NCBI RefSeq assembly: GCF_016902295.1
Contig: NZ_JACJLQ010000021.1
Coordinates: 1 to 62,193, forward strand
DNA: 62,193 nucleotides
Direction: 5' to 3'
Origin: Bacteroides caecigallinarum
GTDB taxonomy: Bacteria > Bacteroidota > Bacteroidia > Bacteroidales > Bacteroidaceae
The notes under the pieces were generated by a model. That model was not told the DNA's origin. It was given only the letters and a program-made list of their open reading frames with translations, and made no database searches. The position numbers and the translations under genes are program-made. Positions 48,876 to 57,785 of the stretch are shown here, in pieces (the stretch's first letter is position 1; each line of letters opens with the position of its first letter).

Positions 48876-50354
48876 ATGAAAAAGTTTTGTTTGTTTTCTG
48901 GCATTATTGCTTTTGCCAGTATTTTGGCACTTAATTCATGTGCTAAAGCAGAGATTAATGGAAATGAGCCTGACAACGAGGAACCAGGCATAGAACAAAA
49001 AGACTATTTTGTATCTTTTAGTGCTGAAATCAATGCTCCATCAAGGGCAACCGACACAAAGTTCGATGTTCAGGATAATATTGGTGTATTTGCTGTTAAA
49101 TCAAATGGGAATGACAACAAGGGAATTTTACTAAGTTCCGGAAACTATGCAGATAACGTAAAATACACATATAATGGTTCAAAATTCACATCTTCAAATG
49201 GAATTGAGATTGAAGAAGACGGGACTAAGTATTATTATCATGCTGTTTATCCTTATACATCGAATGCAAGTGACAATTTTATGTTTAGTGTCAAACAAGA
49301 TCAAACAGGAGATAATTATACCCTCAGTGATTTGTGCACAGCGCACTCATCAGCAACTTCGTCAAAGCTTGTTGACTTGAAATTCAGCCATAGACTGTCA
49401 AAGCTGATTATTAATTTAGAAGGCAGCAACTGGCCAAGCGGAGACTATACATTGAAGCTTAACAACGTTTACACAAACGCCTCAGTCGATCTTAACGCAA
49501 TGGACTTCACATACGGCGACAGAACGGGAGAAATTATTATGACCGAAAACGGAAATATGAGTTATAAAGCTGTTCTTCCTCCGCAGACATTGTCAAAAGA
49601 TAACTTTGCCACATTAACTATTGGTAGTAAGAACTACACAATTACGCTAAACAATTCTCTTGGCATGAAATCAGGTATGCAATATGAGGTATCATTAACA
49701 TACAACAACAATGCTGTTATTGTAGAATTTACAGGCGACATTGATCCATGGGGTGAGGAAGACGACAGATTTGAAGATGTTGTGCCAGACGATATACGCG
49801 AAGATCTTGATGACTGGATTCCTATATATTCAGGAGTTAATCCTCCAATAGTGGAAGGTTCATATTTTATTGATCCATTCGAGACTGTTCATTGCGAGGA
49901 TGAAGGTGTTGGAGGATACGACCCGGGTCATATAGTTAACTCCATGATTATCAAATTCAGTAACCAGAACACCTCTAACAATACAGTTGATTATAATGAA
50001 AAGACAGAAGGAGGTAATGCGACAGGAGAAGGCAACGGTGCCTTTATCAGCGGTTCAGGGAATGACTTCACCGCTTTCTTCAATGTCACAGGCGCTACTG
50101 ACGGCATAAGCACAAGGACAGCCGTGGTTATTTCCGGAACCAAGTCAAGCAGCGGTATATCAAATCTGTATTACGCATTTGTAATGGTAGAGAAAGGTTA
50201 TGATCCTGACAATGACCTGATGCAAGAAGGTGTATTCAGGGTTTTCAAAGATCAGGATGGACTCTCTGTAAATACATCATGGACAAGAAGCAGAAATGCT
50301 AATATAGAAGTAAACAGCAAAAATTACTATTCTGTATTTAGCAATATGAAATAA
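48876..50354 (+). CDS. fimbrillin family lipoprotein (Mfa-like), long form
   Basis: A 492-residue precursor with lipobox LNSCA. After the signal comes the typical Arg site SRATDTKFD, where in type V pilins a trypsin-like protease cuts so that strand exchange can build the shaft. The N-terminal Mfa_like_1 domain (about 45-285; FKYYYHAVYPY-type KYYYHAVYPYTS, KFSHRLSKLIINL) is followed by an acidic linker (DRFEDVVPDDIREDLDDW) and an additional C-terminal beta domain (about 330-492). It is 26 nt before a shorter paralogue. Confidence 0.88.
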   Translation: MKKFCLFSGIIAFASILALNSCAKAEINGNEPDNEEPGIEQKDYFVSFSAEINAPSRATDTKFDVQDNIGVFAVKSNGNDNKGILLSSGNYADNVKYTYNGSKFTSSNGIEIEEDGTKYYYHAVYPYTSNASDNFMFSVKQDQTGDNYTLSDLCTAHSSATSSKLVDLKFSHRLSKLIINLEGSNWPSGDYTLKLNNVYTNASVDLNAMDFTYGDRTGEIIMTENGNMSYKAVLPPQTLSKDNFATLTIGSKNYTITLNNSLGMKSGMQYEVSLTYNNNAVIVEFTGDIDPWGEEDDRFEDVVPDDIREDLDDWIPIYSGVNPPIVEGSYFIDPFETVHCEDEGVGGYDPGHIVNSMIIKFSNQNTSNNTVDYNEKTEGGNATGEGNGAFISGSGNDFTAFFNVTGATDGISTRTAVVISGTKSSSGISNLYYAFVMVEKGYDPDNDLMQEGVFRVFKDQDGLSVNTSWTRSRNANIEVNSKNYYSVFSNMK

Positions 50355-50380
50355 CCAGAACTATTATAATACTGTTAGTT

Positions 50381-51214
50381 ATGAAAATTAGCAAGATTCT
50401 AAGTCTTATATCTGTCGTTGGTCTCTGTTCATGTTCCGAAATAGACCAGGCTGAGCGCTCACCGGAGTATATAAGCTTCAGCCCGGTTGTCACCGGAACA
50501 AGAGCTACAGATACCAGTTTTGACAGGAACGACAAGATAAGTGTATCCGCAGTGATAGACAATGGTTACAACACTCCTGGCAGTATTGGCAGCAACCCTT
50601 ATGCACATAACATACCTTACTCATACAACGGCAGTAAATTCACAGCTATGAGCGAAGGAATTGAACTGAAAGATAAAAACGACAAACTGTTTTATTATGC
50701 AGTTTATCCATACAGTTCAAATATGGGAACAGAATATATATTCGAGTGCAGACAGGATCAGACAAATTACACTGACTATACGCTCAGCGATTTAATGGTT
50801 GCCTATAATGATGAATCGACAAGCAGTCAGTCCGTCAACCTGAAGTTCTTTCATATTCTATCGAAAGCAGTTGTTAACTTAGAATATTCAGGTATAGAAG
50901 TAAACAAAGTAACATTAACGGACGTGAATTATATCGCGAGACTAAACATTGAGGAAAACACCATTTCTACGTTGAGTACTAAAGGAGATGTTGTGATGTG
51001 TTCAAACGGCAATAAATCTTTTAAAGCAGTAGTACCACATCAAACGATAAAGGAAGGCGCAGCTTTTGCAATAATAGAAACAACTAACGGAAATTACCGT
51101 GTTACAGCTTCAAACGATATAGAATTAGGTCTTGGGGAACTAAAGAACATCTATGTCAGTCTTGAAGCCACTAAGGGTGGAAATTATATTTCATGCAGAG
51201 CATATACAAAATAA
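50381..51214 (+). CDS. fimbrillin family lipoprotein (Mfa-like), short form
   Basis: A 277-residue paralogue of the preceding gene: lipobox GLCSCS, cut site TRATDTSFD, FYYAVYPYSSN, LKFFHILSKAVVNLEY. It has only the N-terminal Mfa_like_1 module and stops before the linker and the extra C-terminal domain. Complete at both ends, so it is a short version, not a broken copy. The pair probably arose by tandem duplication. Confidence 0.87.
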   Translation: MKISKILSLISVVGLCSCSEIDQAERSPEYISFSPVVTGTRATDTSFDRNDKISVSAVIDNGYNTPGSIGSNPYAHNIPYSYNGSKFTAMSEGIELKDKNDKLFYYAVYPYSSNMGTEYIFECRQDQTNYTDYTLSDLMVAYNDESTSSQSVNLKFFHILSKAVVNLEYSGIEVNKVTLTDVNYIARLNIEENTISTLSTKGDVVMCSNGNKSFKAVVPHQTIKEGAAFAIIETTNGNYRVTASNDIELGLGELKNIYVSLEATKGGNYISCRAYTK

Positions 51215-51260
51215 TATTACAATATTATTTATACTAGCGCATTAGACATCTATTGAAAAT

Positions 51261-51310
51261 AAGTCCCGACTCGGAGAGACTCATTATGACTCGAATCCGA
51301 TTCGGGACTT
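51261..51310 (+). terminator. terminator of the fimbrillin pair
   Basis: Fifteen-bp stem, AAGTCCCGACTCGGA with TCCGATTCGGGACTT, one mismatch, 20-nt loop. Confidence 0.75.
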
Positions 51311-51326
51311 ACAGTATAAGTATAAA

Positions 51327-51362
51327 AAAGCCCGGACGTAAAATTAATTATGGCCGGACTTT
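51327..51362 (-). terminator. terminator of the leaderless DUF4369 gene
   Basis: Nine-bp stem AAAGCCCGG / CCGGACTTT (one G-U on the minus-strand RNA), followed on that strand by TTTTTT. Confidence 0.78.
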
Positions 51363-51377
51363 ACATAGAATAAAAAT

Positions 51378-51908
51378 TCAATATAGCATAGCTATATCAG
51401 ATTTTATCAACGTAAGCAAAGATGAAATTTCGTCTTTTGTAAATCTTGAGGCATAAGCCTTCATTACATAAACAGAAACAATATTATCCTTATTGTTCTT
51501 AACAGTATCAACAAGAAAATCCTTGAACCTTGTCTTTACTTCTTCAAGCGACAAACCTGAAGTTGTAATTTCCTCTACTATTTTCTCATTCGAGAGCAGA
51601 AAATCCTGAATAGCATCATTCGACGGCGTACCTGTAGTAAGGACCTTGCCTCCCATATAGACCTGAACATTTCCCTCTCCACCAACAATCGGCAGTGTCA
51701 GAGGAAACATATCCTTATCAGAATACTTATATACAAGCTTGTAAATTTTAAGGCTGTTGTCCGGAAAATGCAAAGTGAATTTTTTATCCTTCACTACAGT
51801 TTCAGCAAAAATTTCATTGGTAAACGGATCTGTAAGGTAAACATTTTTGTCGTTGTAATGGTCTCCCGCCATTATTCCCTCTATCATAAAAGTATTAGAA
51901 GAGTCCAT
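51378..51908 (-). CDS. DUF4369-like protein without signal peptide
   Basis: A 176-residue protein starting MDSSNTFMIEGIMAGDHYND. It is a clear paralogue of the lipoprotein at 53275-53865: the pairs DMFPLTLPIVGGEGNVQVYM / DMFPIVVPLASGDGKVNIYM, TGTPSNDAIQDFLL / AGTPVNDRLQDFLL and DNIVSVYVM / NNIVSVYII align. But it has no signal peptide or lipobox, and a stop sits in frame five codons before its ATG. The promoter lies right before it, so it may be cytoplasmic or a decayed copy. In family members DUF4369 is often fused to a thioredoxin-like domain; not here. Confidence 0.75.
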   Translation of the reverse strand: MDSSNTFMIEGIMAGDHYNDKNVYLTDPFTNEIFAETVVKDKKFTLHFPDNSLKIYKLVYKYSDKDMFPLTLPIVGGEGNVQVYMGGKVLTTGTPSNDAIQDFLLSNEKIVEEITTSGLSLEEVKTRFKDFLVDTVKNNKDNIVSVYVMKAYASRFTKDEISSLLTLIKSDIAMLY

Positions 51909-51951
51909 ATCAGCAATCTTTTAATTATCAAACATATATTTATTACTGATG

Positions 51952-51982
51952 CAAAAATAAACAATAAAACGAATATATGCAA
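51952..51982 (-). promoter_or_regulatory. promoter of the leaderless DUF4369 gene
   Basis: TATTTTTG at 51952-51959 and TTG at 51980-51982, spacing 20 nt. The leader would be about 35 nt, so there is no room for a lost signal peptide. Confidence 0.6.
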
Positions 51983-52015
51983 TAATACATGATTTAATGT
52001 GCGAGATAATGAAAA

Positions 52016-52042
52016 AAGGTGTGATGCCGCGCATCACACCTT
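52016..52042 (-). terminator. terminator of the OmpA-family gene
   Basis: Twelve-bp stem AAGGTGTGATGC / GCATCACACCTT with a 3-nt loop, then TTTT on the minus strand. Confidence 0.92.
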
Positions 52043-52072
52043 CAAGAGAAATATTAATATCCAAAGTCACAG

Positions 52073-53140
52073 TTATTCCTCAGCAATCATAATCACTACC
52101 CTGTTCCAGTCATTATTGCTGAAAGGCTGGATAACCGCACCGTGAGATGAAACCTTCATTCTGTCTCTACTGATGTTATATTTGTTTGCCAATACGTCTG
52201 CAACTGCCTGTGCACGTTCCTTAGCAAGTCTTTCGTTAATTTCCGCGCTACCGGTAGCCTTGTCCGCATATCCGGAGATGTCCACCTTCGATTCAGGGAA
52301 TTCTTTCATATAGTTTGCAATAACCTCGATGTTCACCATCTGATTGTCAGCCACAACACTCTGTGCCAGTCCGAACTGTACCATTGATTTCATTGCAGGT
52401 TTTGCAACGGCTTCCACCTCCGGACATGGTTCCGGTTCCGGACACTTGTGGTTGGCAATCTGTTCGCGCAACTCGTTTATCTTATTATTGAGCGCCTGCA
52501 CTTCCTTTTCGCTATAAGTCTTAGGATAATAAACCGGTTCGCAATCAGGACATCCTATATTGAAACCTGTACCGAATTTATAAGTGATACCCAGCAACAC
52601 ATTATAATACGTATCAATGCCATGGTCATCCTTCATGTTCCATTTGTCAGACACACCATTAGCCAAGAGTTCAACATTAAAAGCGAACGCGTCATTCAGT
52701 CTTAAGCTTCCTTGCAGACCAACACGTCCCATAAAGCTGGCAAGATTGTTTTCGAATCTCTGGTTATATCCAATACCTGCGATAAGCGAAGCGTTGAACA
52801 ATCTGTCAGGATTCTTACCAGCAAACAGTGTACTCAAGTTCAATAGTCCATCAACGTTTGCAGAGCCGAAATAGAATCCGTAAGCAGGAAGATCCTTTCC
52901 GTTACCGCCACGGCCTACCCATCCTCCTACAGAGAGACGAGCTCCGATAGTTGGATTGAAATATTTACCCACCGAGATAGCTCCTGCCGGAGAAACCAGC
53001 TTTCCGAAATTAGCATCACCCAACGAGTATCCCATACCCATTTGTCCCTGGATAAACCAATTATTTTCCGTTGTCTGTGCCATTGCACCCATTCCGAATA
53101 GTGACATCAGAACAGTAAAAATCGCATGTCTAGTTTTCAT
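52073..53140 (-). CDS. OmpA-family outer-membrane protein
   Basis: A 355-residue protein with signal peptide (MKTRHAIF to GAMAQ), an eight-stranded-barrel-like region (about 25-190, ending in aromatic strand YKFGTGFNIG), a coiled-coil linker with Pro/Glu/Cys repeats (CPDCEPVYYP, KCPEPEPCPEVE) and a C-terminal OmpA peptidoglycan-binding domain (VDISGYADKATGSAEINERL, RVVIMIAEE). It links outer membrane to peptidoglycan. ATG at 53140; 53146 is TTG. Confidence 0.92.
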   Translation of the reverse strand: MKTRHAIFTVLMSLFGMGAMAQTTENNWFIQGQMGMGYSLGDANFGKLVSPAGAISVGKYFNPTIGARLSVGGWVGRGGNGKDLPAYGFYFGSANVDGLLNLSTLFAGKNPDRLFNASLIAGIGYNQRFENNLASFMGRVGLQGSLRLNDAFAFNVELLANGVSDKWNMKDDHGIDTYYNVLLGITYKFGTGFNIGCPDCEPVYYPKTYSEKEVQALNNKINELREQIANHKCPEPEPCPEVEAVAKPAMKSMVQFGLAQSVVADNQMVNIEVIANYMKEFPESKVDISGYADKATGSAEINERLAKERAQAVADVLANKYNISRDRMKVSSHGAVIQPFSNNDWNRVVIMIAEE

Positions 53141-53274
53141 AAACAAAAATCTTTAATATAAGTAATTTGTTATTAGATGTAAATATACAACTAATATTTT
53201 AAATCATCAATATTTTTTACAAAAAAAACAAAGTTAAAGTTCAAATTGTTTAAGAAAAAGCAAATTTGCAAGCA

Positions 53275-53865
53275 TCAGTCCAATAAATTCCTGATATTCT
53301 TGTCCAAACCGGCAACCAGTTCGTCATATACCTCAGGAGCAAATCTTGATCTGAATTCAGTGATGATATAAACACTTACAATATTATTGCTATTGAATTT
53401 CACCTGCTCCGCAAGGAATGTCTTGAACTCATTCACCACTTCTTCCTTGGTTTTACCGGAATTTATAGCAGTTTCATAAAAACCGTCCAGCGCCAGAAGG
53501 AAGTCCTGCAGACGGTCGTTCACAGGTGTCCCGGCAGTTACAACCTTCTCGCCCATATAGATATTCACCTTTCCATCACCCGAAGCAAGCGGAACCACAA
53601 TAGGGAACATATCATTCTGATCCCTAATCACCTTAACTTTATACAAGTTAAGTGTGTCAGGAATATCGAATCCAAATTCCGTACCATCAATCACTGTGCT
53701 GTCCACCAGCCTATATTCAGGCAGCATAGTATAGAGGTAGGCTTTACACCCGTCATAGTCATTATTAGTCATCTCCCCACTGATATATTTCTCGTTGCCG
53801 TTACAGGCTATAAACAGCGATACTATTAATACCGAACTAAAAAGGAGTGTAACAATATTTCTCAT
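53275..53865 (-). CDS. DUF4369 lipoprotein
   Basis: A 196-residue lipoprotein, lipobox SLFIAC. The mature domain has the DUF4369 pattern: KYISGEMTNNDYDGCKAYLY, LVDSTVIDGTEFGFDIP, VPLASGDGKVNIYMGEKV, GTPVNDRLQDFLLAL. No thioredoxin domain follows. It lies between the OmpA-family gene and the barrel gene, with a terminator upstream. Its function is unknown; the likely place is the inner face of the outer membrane. Confidence 0.8.
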   Translation of the reverse strand: MRNIVTLLFSSVLIVSLFIACNGNEKYISGEMTNNDYDGCKAYLYTMLPEYRLVDSTVIDGTEFGFDIPDTLNLYKVKVIRDQNDMFPIVVPLASGDGKVNIYMGEKVVTAGTPVNDRLQDFLLALDGFYETAINSGKTKEEVVNEFKTFLAEQVKFNSNNIVSVYIITEFRSRFAPEVYDELVAGLDKNIRNLLD

Positions 53866-53897
53866 AATTAAAACAATTATAAAGTATTAATCAAAAA

Positions 53898-53931
53898 AAA
53901 GGTCACCCACCATCGTATAGGGGTGACCTTT
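53898..53931 (-). terminator. terminator after the beta-barrel gene
   Basis: Eleven-bp stem AAAGGTCACCC / GGGTGACCTTT, then a run of eight T on the minus strand. It ends the coiled-coil/barrel transcript before the DUF4369 lipoprotein gene. Confidence 0.9.
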
Positions 53932-53958
53932 ATGTAGAATTTATTTCGCAATCAAGAA

Positions 53959-54876
53959 TTAGAAGCGAATACCAAGTTTCAACATCGGCATGTCAAACAA
54001 TTTGATGTTGTGGTGACTTGCGTTGTACCTGTCAAAACCTTTAGGGCAAATCTGTATTATGTCATAGCGGTAAGCAAGAGGCTGGAACTGGAATCCAAGA
54101 ACCAAGCCTGGAGCTATGCTATATTCGATACCGGCCACACCGGCAGCCTTGATACCGAACATCTGACCAGCACGGCTACCAGAGAGATAAACCTGAGTAG
54201 GTAGTCCTGCAGCATCTTCATCATCAAGGTCTTCATCCTTATAAGTATCACCAGTATAAGGTTCAGCAGTTTCAATTCTCGCCATCTGGAAACCTACGGC
54301 AGCTCCCAAATACGGATGGATGCGTGCGTTGGCAGTCTTAAAATAGTGGTTTGAACCGAGAGATACGTACCAGTTATTAGTCATCTGAGCGTTGATGAAC
54401 TTCTGTGCCGGTATAATCATATCCTCTACAGTAGTCTCCGCTTCAATATAGTCTTTTTTTGGAGTAAGGTTGATATCCATACTGAACTGCATGTTGATAT
54501 CCCAACAGTCAGAGAGGAAGTATTTACCTTCGAAACCTACTATATTAGTAAGCTTATTATTGTTTAAACCACTAATGTTTAAGTATTTGCTCAAATCTCC
54601 AGAAGTAAGTCCATTTACAGTTTCTCCATCGCCTGTTCCGGGAACACCGCCATTAGGCAATCCTACGGCACCACCCTTGTTAGTAAAGTCTGGAAGCAGA
54701 TAAGAAGTATTCTCGTTATAGAAGGTACTTCTTGAACCTCCGAAGAACATAGAAACCTGCCACTGACCCTTCTGAGGAGCATACAACACACCACCATCAT
54801 TACTGCTGTAAGTCTGCGCCATAGAAGGCGCAGCCATACATGCAGCTAATAATATTGTGGATAGTTTTTTAATCAT
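53959..54876 (-). CDS. outer-membrane beta-barrel protein
   Basis: A 305-residue protein with a signal peptide (MIKKLSTILLAAC to PSMAQ) and alternating-strand sequence ending in an aromatic (MPMLKLGIRF), as in barrel proteins. Segments like YVSLGSNHYFKTANARIHPY and LVLGFQFQPLAYRYDIIQ look like adjacent strands with acidic loops (TYKDEDLDDEDAA). It follows the coiled-coil lipoprotein gene by 26 nt and must be co-transcribed. No more exact family is recognised. Confidence 0.8.
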   Translation of the reverse strand: MIKKLSTILLAACMAAPSMAQTYSSNDGGVLYAPQKGQWQVSMFFGGSRSTFYNENTSYLLPDFTNKGGAVGLPNGGVPGTGDGETVNGLTSGDLSKYLNISGLNNNKLTNIVGFEGKYFLSDCWDINMQFSMDINLTPKKDYIEAETTVEDMIIPAQKFINAQMTNNWYVSLGSNHYFKTANARIHPYLGAAVGFQMARIETAEPYTGDTYKDEDLDDEDAAGLPTQVYLSGSRAGQMFGIKAAGVAGIEYSIAPGLVLGFQFQPLAYRYDIIQICPKGFDRYNASHHNIKLFDMPMLKLGIRF

Positions 54877-54902
54877 TAGTTACTAATTTAATAGTTCAAT
54901 AA

Positions 54903-57197
54903 TTATTCAGCTGAATTAGCCATGATTTCAAGGCCTTTAGCAAGATTAGCAGTTGCAGTTGCTAATTCTTCCTGAGCTTTTTCTAACTTAGCCATTGCAG
55001 AATCTACTTTCTTCTTAGCTTCGTCAACAGCATCGTAAATACCGTCTTCAGCTTTCTTCAAAGTTACTTCTGCTTCAGCCAAAGCCTTCTGTGCATCTGA
55101 AACTGCATATTCAGCTGTCTTTACTGCTTCTTTAAGAGCTTCCTCAAACGATTCAGTATCAGGGTTGTAGCTAATACCACCATCCAATCCAAGATACTTA
55201 TTAACATTAGTTACAATAACGCTCAATACATTAGACAAAGCTTCTTTACGTGCTTTATAAACAGCAATTGTATTATTGAAAGCAGTTACCTTGTCAGCGA
55301 ACACCTTGAATTCGTTATTTGCAGCTGTAATAGCAGCGTTCTTTTCAGAAATAACTTTTGCGACACTAGCTTTAGCACCATTAAGTGCAGTGATAGCAGC
55401 TTCAAAGTCAGCAATGATAGCCTTGTAGTTCTTAGCTTCTTCCTCTGTTTCAGGATTGATAGACCAGAAATAACGACCTATAGCACCACATTTATTATAA
55501 TAATCTTCAACTGCATATACTTCTTCCATTGTAGGAATTACACGCATGTAACCTTCACCTTGAACCAAAAGTTCATTACCAAACGCAGCCATTGAAGCAG
55601 ATTCCAAAGCAGCACGAACACCGTCAACAGTATTAACAGACATTACTATTTTGCCACCTTCAGCAGCGGACTTAGTAAATTCTTTTGCAAAGTCATCTTT
55701 AGCAGGTACTGCGGTGCCAAATTTTTGACTGATGATTTCTGTCAAGTAAGCACCACCATAAATAGGATCAGCAACCCATTCTGCTACTGAATGTTTTACA
55801 TCCTGTAGTGAACCATTAATAGTTACTTTTATTATCAAATCAACAGTATTAATATCTACTATACCTGCATTAGCATAATAAGTAGCCAAAGCGTTAGCAA
55901 TTGCAATCTTAGCAGCGCTCGCAACTTCTGACGATGCACCTCCTCCGAACGCATTGTCATAATTATTTTTAACAACATTATCCAAAGCTGTGAATTCAGC
56001 AGTTGCATTATATTTTTGAGCAGCCTCGTATTTTGCCATAGCATCTTTCCATGCCTTCACAGCATTATCGTAAGCTTCCTTATTAGCTTCAACTGTTTCT
56101 GAATGATTCTTAAGGAGTTCCTCAAGCATTGCTATCTTTTCTGTTGTATAGCGAGCCAATTGAGTATTAACACCTTTAATTTCATTTTCAATTTCAGGAG
56201 TTACAACATCTTTACCGGTTGTTGCATCAAATATCTTGTCTGATGATTTTATTTCAAATGCCGCACGTCCGTAAGGCTTAGAATCATCAAATTTATATGT
56301 ATATTTAAACGCTGGAGCTGTAGCATTTTTCTTAGCGTCATTAGCTGCTTTAACTTTTGCTTCAGCCTGCAAGTATTCGTCTGAATTCTGCAACTTAGTC
56401 CTTTCAACCTCAACATTGCTAGACAAACGTTTTACTACTTCAATTGAATCTTCCAAAACAGCAATTTCCTTTCTCCAGTCTGCTGTTTCAACATCAGTAG
56501 CCAAGAAGTTATTCAATTTTTCAAGCGCTTCAATCTGTGCATCCAAATCAGCCTGTGCATATTTAACATCCAACTGCAATTTTGGAATCCAGAATTCAGC
56601 TCCTTGTTCAGCATTTAATTTTGCATTATAATAAGTTTCTTCAGCACTTGCCAATTCAGCATTTGCAGCATCAACCTTACCCTGTGCAGTCTCAACTTTA
56701 CCCTTGAGTTCTGCAATTGTTATCTTATCAGCTTCAGACATCAAAGCTTCAGCTATTTCAATCTGCTTAAGCAACACTTCATACTGACGAGACAAGTTTG
56801 CAAATGTAGTCTGAAGATCGAGCATAGCATTTTTATGTTCCAAAGCTGCCTGCTCCATTTCATACTGCAATTTAACTAATCCTGCCTCAAGTCGAGCCTT
56901 TTCATCTTCATTTCTAGCAGCCTGAATATCATTCTCGAGTTTTAATTTTTCAACTTCAGCCTGACGATAATCAGCATTTGCCTGTTCGTGAGCAGCAAGA
57001 GCTTTCTGATACTCAGCAACTGCAAGAATTCTAGTAGCTTCAGCCTGCTGTACCAATGCCTTAGCTTTCAAAAGCTCAGCTTTAGCACCGCGAAGTTCAG
57101 TAATACCTGCTGGTTCATCATTGTCGATACAGCTGGTAAATGTTGTAGTAGCACCCATCAACAAGAGCGCTGCAACTAAATACTTAGTTTTTTTCAT
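54903..57197 (-). CDS. 764-residue coiled-coil lipoprotein
   Basis: Lipobox TTFTSC followed by IDNDE (an acidic spot that may favour surface export). The mature protein is dominated by Ala/Glu/Lys heptads, about 35-290 (KAELLKAKALVQQAEATR through LENDIQAARNEDEKA) and about 620-760 (YAVSDAQKALAEAEVTLKKA). Between them is a central non-coiled region, about 310-580, with beta and aromatic content (FKYTYKFDDSKPYGRAAF, VDLIIKVTINGSLQD). I do not recognise the family. Two antiparallel coils around a globular tip would make a long rod standing on the membrane. The barrel gene follows in the same transcript. A leader of about 330 nt precedes it. Confidence 0.85.
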   Translation of the reverse strand: MKKTKYLVAALLLMGATTTFTSCIDNDEPAGITELRGAKAELLKAKALVQQAEATRILAVAEYQKALAAHEQANADYRQAEVEKLKLENDIQAARNEDEKARLEAGLVKLQYEMEQAALEHKNAMLDLQTTFANLSRQYEVLLKQIEIAEALMSEADKITIAELKGKVETAQGKVDAANAELASAEETYYNAKLNAEQGAEFWIPKLQLDVKYAQADLDAQIEALEKLNNFLATDVETADWRKEIAVLEDSIEVVKRLSSNVEVERTKLQNSDEYLQAEAKVKAANDAKKNATAPAFKYTYKFDDSKPYGRAAFEIKSSDKIFDATTGKDVVTPEIENEIKGVNTQLARYTTEKIAMLEELLKNHSETVEANKEAYDNAVKAWKDAMAKYEAAQKYNATAEFTALDNVVKNNYDNAFGGGASSEVASAAKIAIANALATYYANAGIVDINTVDLIIKVTINGSLQDVKHSVAEWVADPIYGGAYLTEIISQKFGTAVPAKDDFAKEFTKSAAEGGKIVMSVNTVDGVRAALESASMAAFGNELLVQGEGYMRVIPTMEEVYAVEDYYNKCGAIGRYFWSINPETEEEAKNYKAIIADFEAAITALNGAKASVAKVISEKNAAITAANNEFKVFADKVTAFNNTIAVYKARKEALSNVLSVIVTNVNKYLGLDGGISYNPDTESFEEALKEAVKTAEYAVSDAQKALAEAEVTLKKAEDGIYDAVDEAKKKVDSAMAKLEKAQEELATATANLAKGLEIMANSAE

Positions 57198-57209
57198 AAG
57201 ATAAAAAAT

Positions 57210-57229
57210 TTTTAATTTATAAATTAAAA
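57210..57229. repeat. 20-bp palindrome in the coiled-coil gene leader
   Basis: TTTTAATTTATAAATTAAAA, perfect, 12 nt before the ATG on the minus strand. It could form a weak hairpin over the ribosome entry site. Confidence 0.6.
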
Positions 57230-57530
57230 GAATTAATAATTCTGCATTCTCATTAATCTCTTAAAACAACAAATCAAATTAATAGACATAAAGTATATAA
57301 ACGAAAAATAAGGCAATAATATATGATTACAATTACCAAAGCCACGACAAACGAAGCTTCATAACCTATACGCCTAATCATACATAGCCATTCATTCACA
57401 TTTACCTATAAACGTCTAAATTCAAACTGCAATATCCAATTTACTTAATTACGAGTTGTCTCCGGATAAACATCTACATAAAAAAGCAATTAAGATAATG
57501 AAAAGACATATAAATATGACTTTCACGCAA
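57230..57530 (-). other. long AT-rich leader of the coiled-coil lipoprotein gene
   Basis: About 300 nt of leader with no ORF of note on either strand and no clear strong stem apart from the palindrome at its end. Composition is very AT-rich. Confidence 0.5.
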
Positions 57531-57561
57531 CAAATGTAAACACTTTATTTGAGACTACAAA
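57531..57561 (-). promoter_or_regulatory. promoter of the coiled-coil lipoprotein/barrel operon
   Basis: Minus strand: TTTG at 57558-57561, 19 nt, TACATTTG at 57531-57538. Exact consensus. The start of transcription near 57524 makes a leader of about 330 nt. Confidence 0.75.
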
Positions 57562-57729
57562 CCCATTCAACTTAAAAACTATACAAGATTAACACTTTTT
57601 AAATATTCAAATTGAAAGCTTTACATAAAATACACATTAAATGCTACAAAAACACGTCGAACAGGCATTCGTTTAACACTTATTTCACCAATAAGATTTC
57701 TCAAAACTTAAAAGATAAGTTATAGATAA

Positions 57730-57761
57730 AAAGACGGCTCCCCTGAAGGGGAACCGTCTTT
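57730..57761. terminator. pckA terminator
   Basis: Fifteen-bp stem AAAGACGGCTCCCCT / AGGGGAACCGTCTTT with one mismatch and a very short loop, A/T runs outside. Confidence 0.9.
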
Positions 57762-57785
57762 ACCAAGAATCGTGTATATGGGAAA

